From assembly GCA_964416065.1 (NCBI GenBank), contig CAYQCL010000001.1, forward strand, positions 41,181-105,180: a stretch of DNA of 64,000 bases. The letters run 5' to 3'. This DNA is from Limiplasma sp964416065 (GTDB lineage Bacteria > Bacillota > Clostridia > Christensenellales > Aristaeellaceae). This document shows positions 26,658-35,796 of the stretch, one piece after another. Position numbers and translations under genes: made by a program. Below the pieces are notes generated by a model, which had not been told where the DNA came from, made no database searches, and saw only the letters and a list, made by a program, of their open reading frames with translations. How positions within the stretch are numbered: the stretch's first letter is position 1; every line of letters starts with the position of its first letter.

Positions 26658-27611
26658 TTATTTTTGGGGACGTCCCAGCATGGCCGCGCCAATCATGCCG
26701 GCGTCGGCGCCCAGACGGGCAATCTCGATGCGGGAGTAGGGCAGCGTCTTATAGAGCAGATAGCGCGGGATACGTTCACGCACGGCGTTCAGCAGAAAAT
26801 CGCCCGCTTTGCTTACGCCGCCGCCCAGAACGATCATTTCGGGGTCAAGGAAGGCAATGATGGTGTAGATCGCCTTGCAGAGGTAATCCACGTAGTGATG
26901 GAATACCGACATGGCCACGTCGTCAAGCGCCTTGGCTGCGTCAAAGACCATCTTGGCGGTCAGCTTGTTCACATCGCCTCCACAAAGATCGTAGATCATG
27001 CAGTCCGGATGCTGGAGCACCATCTGCTTGCCCATGCGGATAATCGCGGTCGCACTGCAATAGCGCTCCAGACAGCCGTAATTACCGCAGGAACAAGGCT
27101 CCCCGCCGATGTCCATGGGGATGTGGCCGATTTCACTTCCGACGCCATGGAAGCCGCTCCACGGCCGGCCATCGATTACGATGCCGCCGCCCACACCGGT
27201 GCCCAGCGTCATAAACACGCTGGAATGGCAGCCCGCGCTCACGCCGCAGACGCTCTCCGCGAAGCCTGCGACAGTCGCGTCATTGTCGATGAAGACGGGC
27301 TTATTCAGGTACTTTTGCAGCTCGTCGCGCAGGGGGACGTCCGTCCAGCCCAGGTTGGTACAAAAGATTACACGGCCCGTTTTCGCGTCCGCAACGCCGG
27401 GAATCCCCACGCCAATGGCCGCCACGTCGTCCGCCGTGAAGCCGCCCTCGGCCATTACGCGCAGCGCGCACTCACCCATGTCGCGGACGATGTCCTCAAA
27501 GGGACGCCCCGCGAGCGTCGGTGTCTCGCCCTGCTGAAGGATGACGCCGTTTTCATCCACAACACCAATCTTGATACCGGTGCCGCCAAGATCAACGCCA
27601 ATGTATACCAT
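26658..27611 (-). CDS. glcK: ROK-family glucokinase
   Basis: A 317-residue ROK kinase expected to phosphorylate glucose with ATP. The phosphate-binding loop is DLGGTGIKIG (7-16). The sugar and catalytic site has NDATVAGFAE, and the ROK signature includes GSEIGHIP. The zinc motif CSCGNYGCLE is complete. Its place directly after hprK links glucose phosphorylation to carbon-catabolite control in one transcript. Confidence 0.93.
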   Translation of the reverse strand: MVYIGVDLGGTGIKIGVVDENGVILQQGETPTLAGRPFEDIVRDMGECALRVMAEGGFTADDVAAIGVGIPGVADAKTGRVIFCTNLGWTDVPLRDELQKYLNKPVFIDNDATVAGFAESVCGVSAGCHSSVFMTLGTGVGGGIVIDGRPWSGFHGVGSEIGHIPMDIGGEPCSCGNYGCLERYCSATAIIRMGKQMVLQHPDCMIYDLCGGDVNKLTAKMVFDAAKALDDVAMSVFHHYVDYLCKAIYTIIAFLDPEMIVLGGGVSKAGDFLLNAVRERIPRYLLYKTLPYSRIEIARLGADAGMIGAAMLGRPQK

Positions 27612-27630
27612 ATCAGAAGCCTCCTTTATA

Positions 27631-28554
27631 TCAGGTATTGTTGCTGTTTGCGATCAATTCGTTAAGACGGCGATCCAGCTCATGCGCCGCGCTGTATCCC
27701 ATGCGCTTCAGGCTCAGATTCCGCGCGGCCACCTCGATAATAATGGCCAGATTTCGTCCAGGCTTGACAGGCATAATTTGATAGGGAACCTTGACGCCAA
27801 GAATGGTGATGGTCTCCTCCGTCAGGCCCAGCCGGTCGTATTCCTTCGCGGAATCCCAGCGCTCCATATGGATTACCATGTCGATTGACTTGCTTAAAAT
27901 AACGGAGCCGACGCCATACATGGCACGGATGTCAATGATACCGATGCCTCGGATCTCCATGAAATGGCGCACCATTTCCGGCGATTCGCCGATCAATCGG
28001 TCGTCGGCCACACGGCAGATATCGACCACGTCGTCCGCCGCCAGCTGATGGCCGCGCTTGACCAGTTCCAAAGCGGCCTCGCTCTTGCCCACGCCGCTTT
28101 CACCGGTCAGCAGAATGCCCACACCATAGACATCCACCAGCACACCGTGGCGCGTGACATGAGGCGCGAGCACGCGGTTGAGATACATGATGGCCTGAAG
28201 AGTGAATTTCGTCGTTTTCAGCTTGCTTTGGAAGACCGGAATATCATGCGCTTTGGCGATTTCCAACAGTTCCCGGGGAGGATCCATGCCCCAGCAGACC
28301 ACGATACAGGGGATGGAGTAGCCCATGTATCTTTCCAAAACGCTGCGCCGCTTTTCCGGTTCCAGAGATTCCAGATAGGTCATCTCAACCTTACCGATGA
28401 CCTGCGGGCGCTCATAGGCAAAGTATTCATAAAAACCGCAGAACTGCATGCCAGGACGGTTGATGTCCGTTACCTCGATGTCCATTTCCGTTTTGTCCGT
28501 CTCAGAAAGCAGCTCCAAATTGAGCTTGACGCGAAAATCCTCCAAATCGATCAT
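27631..28554 (-). CDS. hprK: HPr kinase/phosphorylase
   Basis: HprK phosphorylates Ser46 of HPr and removes the phosphate, controlling catabolite repression in low-GC Gram-positive bacteria. The 307-residue protein has an N-terminal domain (1-125), catalytic His136 in TRHGVLVD, the Walker A loop GESGVGKS (151-158), DDVVDI, and the HprK signature EIRGIGIIDI (200-209). The C-terminal KPGRNLAIIIEVAA helix region is intact. ATG at 28554 has AAGGAGG seven bases upstream and shares one base with the stop of the preceding phosphatase gene. Confidence 0.96.
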   Translation of the reverse strand: MIDLEDFRVKLNLELLSETDKTEMDIEVTDINRPGMQFCGFYEYFAYERPQVIGKVEMTYLESLEPEKRRSVLERYMGYSIPCIVVCWGMDPPRELLEIAKAHDIPVFQSKLKTTKFTLQAIMYLNRVLAPHVTRHGVLVDVYGVGILLTGESGVGKSEAALELVKRGHQLAADDVVDICRVADDRLIGESPEMVRHFMEIRGIGIIDIRAMYGVGSVILSKSIDMVIHMERWDSAKEYDRLGLTEETITILGVKVPYQIMPVKPGRNLAIIIEVAARNLSLKRMGYSAAHELDRRLNELIANSNNT

Positions 28555-29357
28555 CAGGCGCCCTCCTTGAGAACATGTTCGCAGACAAAATGCGCCAGCC
28601 CATCCTCGGTATTGGGAAGGCACACATAGGCGGCGGCTTTTTGTACCTCCGGCCTGGCGTTGCCCACGGCTACGCTGTGCGGGGTGAATTGCAGCATGCT
28701 TACATCATTCAGACTGTCTCCAAAAACCAGAGTATGCTCCGGAATGATGTGGATGCGCGCGGCCAGCCGTCTGAGCGCCTCCCCTTTGGACGCGCCGATC
28801 GGCTCCGCCTCGAGAAAATATGGCTTGCTGACCGTAAAGGTAGAACGTCCCTTGAAGCGTTCGTTCGCGATGGGATAGAGACGTCGAACCTCGTCCGGCT
28901 CGTTGACGCTCAAGACCTTGGGCGTGGAAAAATTGAGGAAGGAGACGAGATCACCCACGGCGATGCCCTTCATGCCGGAGGATTTCTTGTAGCGCCGCGC
29001 AATGTCGCATTCGGCGGAATAGTAAAACTCCTGATCGTGATAGACCTGGACATAGAAGCCGTTTTCAATGAGAAAGGCGCAGATTTCACGAGCCGTTTCC
29101 GCGTCAAACGTAATCTGCTCAAGCACCTGATGGTCGGCTCCGATGATCTCCGAGCCGTTTCCGCCGATATAGGGCAGACCCGTGTCGAGCCGTTTCATAA
29201 AGGGCAGCAGGCTGGCGTGTGTGCGGCCGCTGGCGGGAATGAAGCGGATGCCGCGCCGCTTGCATTTTTCAATGACCTCCAGGGTATAGGGGCTGATTTG
29301 TCCCTCGCCATCCAAAAGCGTATCATCCATGTCGGTCACAATGGTATCAATCGTCAT
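28554..29357 (-). CDS. HAD-superfamily (Cof-type) sugar phosphatase
   Basis: A 267-residue HAD hydrolase of subfamily IIB. Motif I is TDMDDTLLD (nucleophile Asp9, acid Asp11), motif II is ASGRT, and motif IV is FGDSLNDVSML, followed by the family segment VAVGNARPEVQKAA. Cof-type enzymes dephosphorylate sugar phosphates or flavin precursors; the substrate cannot be read from sequence. Its start overlaps tadA by four bases and its stop overlaps hprK by one, so it is tightly co-translated. Confidence 0.92.
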   Translation of the reverse strand: MTIDTIVTDMDDTLLDGEGQISPYTLEVIEKCKRRGIRFIPASGRTHASLLPFMKRLDTGLPYIGGNGSEIIGADHQVLEQITFDAETAREICAFLIENGFYVQVYHDQEFYYSAECDIARRYKKSSGMKGIAVGDLVSFLNFSTPKVLSVNEPDEVRRLYPIANERFKGRSTFTVSKPYFLEAEPIGASKGEALRRLAARIHIIPEHTLVFGDSLNDVSMLQFTPHSVAVGNARPEVQKAAAYVCLPNTEDGLAHFVCEHVLKEGA

Positions 29358-29824
29358 TCAAGAGTTCCTCCTTGTTGGCGTCGCCGCGCGAAAAAACGCT
29401 GCATAAGCGCGGCGGCTTCCTCGCCGAGCAGCCCGCCTACGCAGGACAGGCGATGGTAAAAGGCGGGGTCGTTGGTCAGGGCGTAGACGCTTTCCGCGCA
29501 TCCCTGTCTCTCATCCCGTGCGCCGAAATAGCAGGCATCCAGACACGCCATCACAAGCGCGCCCGCGCACATGGGACAGGGCTCCAGCGTCACGTAGAGC
29601 GTGCAGCCCGTCAGTCTCCGACTTCCCAAGATCCGCGCGGCCGCCCGAATGGCCAGAAGCTCAGCGTGCGCCGTGGGGTCGTTAAACTGCTCGCGCAGGT
29701 TATGCGCCCGAGCGATGACACGGCCCTGATAGACGATGACCGCGCCAACAGGGATTTCATCCTCTCTGAACGCCTGCTCCGCCTCGGCAAGCGCAAGGCG
29801 CATCATTCGCTCATGCTCGCTCAT
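29354..29824 (-). CDS. tadA: tRNA-specific adenosine deaminase
   Basis: TadA deaminates A34 of tRNA-Arg(ACG) to inosine. The 156-residue protein has the cytidine-deaminase-fold zinc site HAELLAIRAA (His53, catalytic Glu55) and PCPMCAGAL (Cys83, Cys86). DEIPVGAV near the N-terminus is a further family mark. The start overlaps the upstream epimerase gene by four bases (ATGA) and the end overlaps the phosphatase gene by four. Confidence 0.95.
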   Translation of the reverse strand: MSEHERMMRLALAEAEQAFREDEIPVGAVIVYQGRVIARAHNLREQFNDPTAHAELLAIRAAARILGSRRLTGCTLYVTLEPCPMCAGALVMACLDACYFGARDERQGCAESVYALTNDPAFYHRLSCVGGLLGEEAAALMQRFFARRRQQGGTLE

Positions 29825-31740
29825 ACGGCGGTCTCCTCAACCGCGCCGCGGGATCTGGCGGCGCCGTTAACCGCGTCCGGCTCACGGAAGGTGGGTACCA
29901 GCTCGTGCAGGCAGGCTCGCATATCGCCATCCTCGTCCAGGCACGCCTTCAAACGCCCCAGCATCCGATCCAGCGAGGCCATATCGATCAGCTCCGGCTT
30001 GGCGATAAAAATCTTCTCGTTTCCGGTCTTCGCGATACCCTCGCCCGCCAGCAAAAGCTCCTCATAGAGCTTTTCCCCTGGACGAAGGCCGGTATAGACA
30101 ATCTCCACCTTATGACCGTCGCGCGGCGCATAGAGCTGGATCATGCGCTCAGCCAGCTCGCGGATCTTGACGGGGCGGCCCATGTCCAGAATAAACAGCT
30201 CGCCGCCCTTGGCGATGGAGGCGGCCTGGAGCACGAGGCTCGCCGCCTCGGGGATAGTCATAAAATAACGGATGATATCGGGATGGGTGAGCGTGACCGG
30301 CCCGCCCGAGCGGATCTGCCGCTCAAAGCGCGGTACAACGCTGCCATGCGAACCCAGGACATTGCCGAAACGGACAGCGGTAAATTCCGTATCCGTCTGC
30401 GCGTTCTGCGCCTCGATGATCATTTCGGCCAGCCGCTTGGTCACGCCCATGATATTGGTGGGATTGACCGCCTTGTCGGTGGAAATGAGCACAAAGCGTT
30501 CCACATGATGCCTGACGGCGACCTGCGTGGTCAGCCAGGTGCCAAAGACATTGTTTTGAACCGCCTGTTCGGGGCAGTCCTCCATCAGTGGGACATGCTT
30601 GTGCGCGGCCGCGTGCAAAACGATCTGCGGCTGATATAGGGAAAAGATTTCATCCATGCGCCGCTCGTCGCGGATGGAGCCGACGCAGAGGATGAGCTTG
30701 TCCTTCAGGGATGCGCCATATTGGAGCTCCAGCTCGCTGAACAGGTCGTACATATAGTTTTCACTGATGTCATACAATACGATCCTGGCGGGCTCGAGCG
30801 GCAGCAAACGGCGGCAAAGCTCGCTGCCGATAGAGCCGCCGCCGCCCGTGATCAGCACCGTCTTTCCATGGAAGAAGGCTGCGGCCTGCGTCATATCAAG
30901 CTGCTCCTCGGGACGACCGAGAAGATCGTTGATGTTGATGTCGCGCAGACGGTTGGGAGAGGCGCCGGCGACCTCCTGGAGCGGATTGACGCGCCGCACG
31001 CGGCAGCCGGTGGCAAGGCATTTTTCGATCAGTGGCTTGAGATCACCCTTCGGCGTCGCGATGGCGATGATGATTTCGTCAATAAGGTAATCGCTTGCAA
31101 GCTTCAAAATATTTCCGGAGCCGCGTACAACAGGAACGCCGCTCAGCTCCGAGCCGGTACGGATTCGGTCGTCGTCCACCACAAGGACGGGCACGCGTTT
31201 GCCATAGCTGCCTCGCTGCATCTCATGCACCAGGCTCGCGCCAACCCAACCCGCGCCAATAATCATCACACGGCGCATGTCGTCCCTGGGCAGCCGAAAA
31301 ATGGAAAGCGGCTCCTTGGAGGAAAGAAAGCGATACATCAGACGGGAGCCGCCCACCAGGGCCATGCAAATGATCCAGAACAGCAGATAGACCAATCTAT
31401 GGAGCCTGAACAGATTGGACGGCTTGACAAACAGGTTGGCAACCAAGGAAAAGAGATAGGTAAGCGCCGCGCCAAAAAGCGTCGCCAGCGCGATACGCAG
31501 GATATCGTTAGCGGAGGCGTACTGCCACATGGTGCGGTACATGCCGAAGAAAGCAAAGGTGATCAGACAGATCAGCGTCATAAAGGGCGCGACGCGGAAG
31601 GAAATGTCGAAAAAGTCGTAGGAGATATTGGAGGAATAGCGAAGCAGCTGCGCCAAAATCAGCGCGGCGTTAAGCAAAATCACATCGGTCAGCACCCACA
31701 AAAGCGTGCGCACCGTCTTTGACGTTTTTGGAGAAGTCAC
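29821..31740 (-). CDS. Membrane-anchored nucleotide-sugar 4,6-dehydratase (CapD/PglF-like)
   Basis: A 639-residue protein with four N-terminal membrane helices (about 10-135), a CoA-binding/Rossmann-like domain (IIGAGWVGAS near 160-170) and a short-chain dehydrogenase domain (TGGGGSIGSE near 298-307). The SDR domain carries the catalytic segment STDKAVNPTNIMGVTKR. The family makes UDP-4-keto-6-deoxy sugars for capsule, glycoprotein or exopolysaccharide synthesis. GTG at 31740 is the start: GGGAGG lies seven bases before it, and the only upstream ATG (31785) overlaps the promoter -10 box and cannot be in the message. It heads the seven-gene leftward operon. Confidence 0.93.
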   Translation of the reverse strand: MTSPKTSKTVRTLLWVLTDVILLNAALILAQLLRYSSNISYDFFDISFRVAPFMTLICLITFAFFGMYRTMWQYASANDILRIALATLFGAALTYLFSLVANLFVKPSNLFRLHRLVYLLFWIICMALVGGSRLMYRFLSSKEPLSIFRLPRDDMRRVMIIGAGWVGASLVHEMQRGSYGKRVPVLVVDDDRIRTGSELSGVPVVRGSGNILKLASDYLIDEIIIAIATPKGDLKPLIEKCLATGCRVRRVNPLQEVAGASPNRLRDININDLLGRPEEQLDMTQAAAFFHGKTVLITGGGGSIGSELCRRLLPLEPARIVLYDISENYMYDLFSELELQYGASLKDKLILCVGSIRDERRMDEIFSLYQPQIVLHAAAHKHVPLMEDCPEQAVQNNVFGTWLTTQVAVRHHVERFVLISTDKAVNPTNIMGVTKRLAEMIIEAQNAQTDTEFTAVRFGNVLGSHGSVVPRFERQIRSGGPVTLTHPDIIRYFMTIPEAASLVLQAASIAKGGELFILDMGRPVKIRELAERMIQLYAPRDGHKVEIVYTGLRPGEKLYEELLLAGEGIAKTGNEKIFIAKPELIDMASLDRMLGRLKACLDEDGDMRACLHELVPTFREPDAVNGAARSRGAVEETAV

Positions 31741-31783
31741 ACAGCCGCCTCCCAGCCTATCATGGCAATTTACATACGCTTTC

Positions 31784-31811
31784 ATTATACCACAGAAAGC
31801 GACAGATGCAA
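31784..31811 (-). promoter_or_regulatory. Promoter of the epimerase-tadA-hprK-glcK-asnS operon
   Basis: On the minus strand: TTGCAT, 16-base spacer, TATAAT. The -10 box overlaps an in-frame ATG, excluding that codon as start. The rest of the 228-base gap up to 32013 holds one terminator and no gene. Confidence 0.8.
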
Positions 31812-31936
31812 GGAGGGAAGTGTGTCAGGAAACGCTTCCCAATGGTGATCCGCCAGCCAAACGGAACGCTGAATTTTTCCCCAAATGGGTACTAAGCGCT
31901 TCAATCATGATCATGCGCTAAGCGAAGGCACACAAC

Positions 31937-31977
31937 AAAAAAAGGGGATGCGGGCCGGCTGGGCCTTCCCGCATCCC
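31937..31977 (-). terminator. Terminator after the FMN-binding-domain gene
   Basis: On the minus strand, GGGATGCGGG / CCCGCATCCC with a 14-base loop followed by CTTTTTTTG. Confidence 0.9.
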
Positions 31978-32013
31978 TCGCGTTTGACTGTAAGTGTTGC
32001 AAGTCTCCGTGGC

Positions 32014-33690
32014 TTACTCTACGGTGATATCCGCGGGCTTGGCGGTCTCAAAGGCCTGCTCGATCGCGGTGAGAATATCGCCATGGGCGTCGCGCAGAGC
32101 CATGGTCGCGCCGGAGATAGCGTCCATCTCGGCCTTCTGTTCATCCGTCATGGCCTCGTACTTCGCGATGTCCTCCTCCTTGTCGGAGGTGCCATGCAGA
32201 GCGCGGCCGTTGACGTCGGAGAAGCAAGCCGCCGCCCAGGCGCTGATCTCCTCGGTGGTCTTGCCAACCATGGCGCTCTCAAAGGCGGTGATCTCGTCGG
32301 TCCAGGTGCCCGAGCTCAGCTTATACTTGTCGCCGAGGTCGCGCTTGGTCTGGAAGGCGGAAATCTGCTCCACAAAGCTCTCTTCGGTCTGCGTCAGCAC
32401 CTCGTCCACGGTGCCGTCGCCATCGTTATCGGCGTTGTAGGATTGTCCGGGCCAGCCGGTGAAGGCGTTGTCATCGGCGCCGTCGTGGTTGGGTGTGATG
32501 ATCTCCAGAACATCCAGGTTGATATCGGCGACCTTGTCGTCCGCGTCGTAGCAGACACCGGCGACGGAGACGTTGAAGCTATAGCAGGGAACGTCCTGAT
32601 CGTCGCTGCCCGGGCCGAGACGGGGCATCACATTGATTCCCAGGCCGACCTTGGCGATATTCTTCACATCGCGCATGGGAACCGCGTTGCTCACAGCCTT
32701 CGCGACGGCGGCCAGAATGTCGCCGTGAGGATCGGTCAGGGACATGGTCGCACCCGCGACCGCGTCGTTGACGGTCTTCTCCTCATCCGTCAGCGCGCCG
32801 TACTTGGCCACATCCGCGTCCGAGGTAGAAGCGGCGGTCAGCGGCTTTCCATTGGCATCGGAGCAATACTTCGCGTACCACTCATTGATCTCGTCGACGG
32901 TCTTGCCCTTGAAGAAGTTCTCGAAGATGTCCATCTCCTGCTCCCAGGTGCCGGAGGACATCTTGTATTCGGAGCCCTTCTGACGCTTGGTCTTCCAGCT
33001 GAGCAGCTCTTCGGAGAAAATGTCCTCGGTTTCCTCAAGCTGTCCCTCGACGGTGCCGTCGCCGTCCGCGTCGGAGTTGTAGCTCTGTCCCGGCCAGCCG
33101 GCCATGAAGTTGTCGCCCTCGTTGGACTCGTCGTGGTTGGGCGTGATGACCTCCAGAATATCGACCTCGAGATCCACAATGCGGCTGTCGTTGTCCACGA
33201 TCGCATAGGCGATCACTTCATTGAAGGAGTAGACGCCGACCTCCTCGTTGTCAGAGCCGGGGCCCAGGCGCGGGGTAGAGGCGATGCCGATGCCGTGAGA
33301 CAGCCCGCTAGCCGTTACGGCGGCGACCTCGCCGGTTTCGCCGGCCTCTTCCCCAATGCCCATGGCGTTGCGAATGGCGGCCAACGCGCCGTTGGAGCTC
33401 CAGGTCGCGTCCGTCACGGCGTCAATGCCGTCGATGGTGCCGGCGGCCAGAATCTGCTCCGTCAGGGTCTTGAGCGCCTCTCCACCGATTTCTGGCGTTT
33501 CCATCTCGCCGGTCAGCGTAAGTCCGACGATCGTGCCGTCCTCGACGGTCACTTCCGCTGTGATCGCGCCCTTATAGCCTTCGGCCTCGCCGGTCAGCGT
33601 TTCACAGATGCCGGATGCGGCGACGGTGAGCGTCATCGCGAGCGCGATAAGCAGAGCGAGCCCTTTCTTCCCGAAAAGTTGGTGTTTCAT
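32014..33690 (-). CDS. Secreted protein: FMN-binding domain plus two related repeat domains
   Basis: A 558-residue exported protein (signal peptide 1 to about 29, ending ASGICE). Residues 32-110 resemble an FMN-binding domain (GYKGAITAEVTVEDG). Two homologous blocks of about 190 residues follow (roughly 130-325 and 345-545). Each contains RLGPGSD, ITPNHD, GWPGQSYN, a calcium-loop-like DADGDGTV or DNDGDGTV, and SSGTW. Each of the three segments ends with a sequence like the ApbE flavinylation site Dxx(S/T)xA(T/S): DAVTDAT (90-96), DAVAGAT (309-315, Ala at the third position) and DAISGAT (523-529). An extracytoplasmic multiflavin electron carrier is inferred. AGGAGG stands 12 bases before ATG 33690. 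No apbE gene is in the window. Confidence 0.78.
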   Translation of the reverse strand: MKHQLFGKKGLALLIALAMTLTVAASGICETLTGEAEGYKGAITAEVTVEDGTIVGLTLTGEMETPEIGGEALKTLTEQILAAGTIDGIDAVTDATWSSNGALAAIRNAMGIGEEAGETGEVAAVTASGLSHGIGIASTPRLGPGSDNEEVGVYSFNEVIAYAIVDNDSRIVDLEVDILEVITPNHDESNEGDNFMAGWPGQSYNSDADGDGTVEGQLEETEDIFSEELLSWKTKRQKGSEYKMSSGTWEQEMDIFENFFKGKTVDEINEWYAKYCSDANGKPLTAASTSDADVAKYGALTDEEKTVNDAVAGATMSLTDPHGDILAAVAKAVSNAVPMRDVKNIAKVGLGINVMPRLGPGSDDQDVPCYSFNVSVAGVCYDADDKVADINLDVLEIITPNHDGADDNAFTGWPGQSYNADNDGDGTVDEVLTQTEESFVEQISAFQTKRDLGDKYKLSSGTWTDEITAFESAMVGKTTEEISAWAAACFSDVNGRALHGTSDKEEDIAKYEAMTDEQKAEMDAISGATMALRDAHGDILTAIEQAFETAKPADITVE

Positions 33691-33732
33691 AGGTATAGGA
33701 AACCTCCTCACTAAATGGATTCTTTGCGCTGT

Positions 33733-33762
33733 AGTATAGCATGATATATCAATATTAGTCAA
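33733..33762 (-). promoter_or_regulatory. Promoter of the FMN-binding-domain gene
   Basis: On the minus strand: TTGACT, 18-base spacer, TATACT, in an AT-rich intergenic stretch. Confidence 0.7.
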
Positions 33763-33842
33763 GTATTCCGTGATTATCCGAAAAGGTCAGAGAAAAATTG
33801 GGAGCTAATGGGGCGGCTCCTTTATGAGCCGCCCAGACCGAT

Positions 33843-35678
33843 TTATCCCGCGAGTCTCACATGATACAGCCTCATCCACACATCGAGCTGCACCATATAG
33901 GCAATGGTCTGCGGCGTCGTCATCAGCTGGCCGTACCAGGGCATGGGGCGGTCGCAGCGCAGAAGCTCCTCAAGCGCCTCACGATTGACCAGTTCAAAAA
34001 TTGGTGACCGCGAATCCGACAGGATTTCCCTGAGCATGCGTTCCACGGCCTCTCGATAGACGGGATGGTGCGTCTTGGGATAGGGGCTCTTTTTGCGCCA
34101 GAGCACCTTTTCAGGTAAAAGTCCGCGCATGGCGTAGCGCAGCAGTCCCTTTTCATGTCCATGATATTCCTTCATTTCCCAGGGTACGCCGTAGAGATAT
34201 TCCGCGATACGGTGATCGCAGAATGGCACACGGACCTCCAGCCCGCTGAACATACTCATGCGATCCTTGCGATCCAGAAGCGTCTGCATGAACCATTTCT
34301 CATTGAGATGGATCATTTCCTTCATACGGCGCTCCTCGGGGCCAAGGGAGGGCAGGACGGAGGTGTCGCGGAGCGTGGCGCGGTATCGTTCATCGACATA
34401 AGCCTCCGCGTCGATGAGGCTGCGCCATTCCGGACGAAGAAAGCCGGTGCGGTAGGCGGTGGATTGCGCCCAGGGAAAACCGTATTTCTCGCGGATATCC
34501 TTGTCACGAAACCAGGGATAGCCACCGAAAATTTCATCCGCGCACTCGCCGGAAAGCGCCACGGTAGCGTCCTTCCTTATTTTACGGCAGAAAAGAAGCA
34601 GCGAGGAATCCACATCGGCCATACCGGGAAGGTCGCGCGCCTCAACCGCCTCGACCAGCGCGGCGGCCACGTCCTCGCTCTTAAGGATCACCGTTTTGTG
34701 CCTGACGCCAAGAGATTGATTCATGAGCTCGATGTAGCGTCCGTCGCTTTCGGGCTGAAAATGTCCGGCGGTAAAATACTGGTCGTTGTCCTCATAATCC
34801 ACGGAGAAGGTACATAGCTCGCGTCCCATTTCTTTCATGCGCTTGGCGGCGACGGCGGAGAGAAGGCTGGAATCCAGGCCGCCGGAGAGAAAGGTGCACA
34901 GTGGAACGTCCGATACCAGCTGGCGTTCGATCGCGTCCAGCACCAGCCAACGTACCTTATCCGCTGTTTGCTCGAAGGTATCGGTATGCGGATGATCCTC
35001 GCACGCCCAGTATTGGCGCGTCCTGAGGCCGTCGGGTGTGTAGCTTGCGCAGCAGGCGGGCTTCAGCTCGGCAATATCGCGGAACACGCCGCATCCGGGT
35101 GTGCGTCCCGGGCCCATCAGCAGCAGCTCCGCGACGCCGTCGGCGTCGATCACCGGCTCCACCAGGGGGTGCTTGAGCAAAGTTTTCAGCTCCGAGGCAA
35201 ATAAAAGCGTCTCGCCGCGCAGCGCATAGAACAGCGGTTTGACGCCCATGCGGTCGCGCGCGAGAAAAAGACGCCGCGCATGCTCCTCCCAGACGGCGAA
35301 GGCGAAAATGCCGTTGAGCTTGTCAAGGCAGCTGCCGCCCCAGGCCATATAGGCGTTGAGGAGCACCTCGGTATCAGATCGGGTGGACAGATGAAAGCCG
35401 AGCCCGGTCAGCTCCGCGCGCACCTCGTCAGTATTGTATAGCTCGCCGTTGTAGACCAGCACATAGTGCTCTCCTTTGTGCCATGCCTCCATGGGCTGAC
35501 GGCCGTTTTCCAGATCGACCACGCTCAGACGCGCATGCAAAAGCGCCGCGTCCGCGTCCATATAGGTATCCGCCTGATCGGGCCCGCGACGCCGCATCGT
35601 TTGAAGCATCTCCTCGTATACCTCCGGCGTGTGGACGCCGCCTCTTCCCCAATCAATGATTCCCGCGATCGAGCACAT
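33843..35678 (-). CDS. asnB: Asparagine synthase (glutamine-hydrolysing)
   Basis: A 611-residue enzyme converting aspartate, glutamine and ATP into asparagine. Cys2 after the initiator Met is the N-terminal-nucleophile glutaminase residue. RLSVVDLENGRQP and YNGELYN complete the amidotransferase domain (1 to about 200). The synthetase domain has the pyrophosphate loop SGGLDS (265-270), FSGLEVRVPFCDH and the C-terminal KSPYPKTHHP segment. GGGGGAC precedes the ATG. It follows an esterase gene in the same direction after a 118-base gap that contains a hairpin. Confidence 0.95.
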   Translation of the reverse strand: MCSIAGIIDWGRGGVHTPEVYEEMLQTMRRRGPDQADTYMDADAALLHARLSVVDLENGRQPMEAWHKGEHYVLVYNGELYNTDEVRAELTGLGFHLSTRSDTEVLLNAYMAWGGSCLDKLNGIFAFAVWEEHARRLFLARDRMGVKPLFYALRGETLLFASELKTLLKHPLVEPVIDADGVAELLLMGPGRTPGCGVFRDIAELKPACCASYTPDGLRTRQYWACEDHPHTDTFEQTADKVRWLVLDAIERQLVSDVPLCTFLSGGLDSSLLSAVAAKRMKEMGRELCTFSVDYEDNDQYFTAGHFQPESDGRYIELMNQSLGVRHKTVILKSEDVAAALVEAVEARDLPGMADVDSSLLLFCRKIRKDATVALSGECADEIFGGYPWFRDKDIREKYGFPWAQSTAYRTGFLRPEWRSLIDAEAYVDERYRATLRDTSVLPSLGPEERRMKEMIHLNEKWFMQTLLDRKDRMSMFSGLEVRVPFCDHRIAEYLYGVPWEMKEYHGHEKGLLRYAMRGLLPEKVLWRKKSPYPKTHHPVYREAVERMLREILSDSRSPIFELVNREALEELLRCDRPMPWYGQLMTTPQTIAYMVQLDVWMRLYHVRLAG

Positions 35679-35699
35679 GCTAACCGTCCCCCTTCATGC

Positions 35700-35733
35700 A
35701 AAAGGGCGCTCCTCCTTAATGGAGGGAACGCCC
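35700..35733 (-). terminator. Hairpin with short T run upstream of asnB
   Basis: On the minus strand, GGGCGTTCCCTCC / GGAGGAGCGCCC with a small loop, then CTTTTG. It may end the ktrB-ktrA-esterase transcript or attenuate asnB. The leader is too short and lacks the conserved antiterminator of a T-box. Confidence 0.5.
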
Positions 35734-35796
35734 ATGTTCATTCAAGAATATGCCGCACGGAGGAAAATGTGACGGTCGAAGGAGAAAATTTGGCGT

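Noticed and set aside
31885..33714. 609-codon open frame on the plus strand
   Set aside because: Antisense to the FMN-binding-domain gene, which has promoter, signal peptide, conserved motifs and terminator on the other strand.
35679..35796. T-box leader controlling asnB
   Set aside because: The gap is only 118 bases and lacks the conserved antiterminator and specifier-loop features; only a simple hairpin is present.
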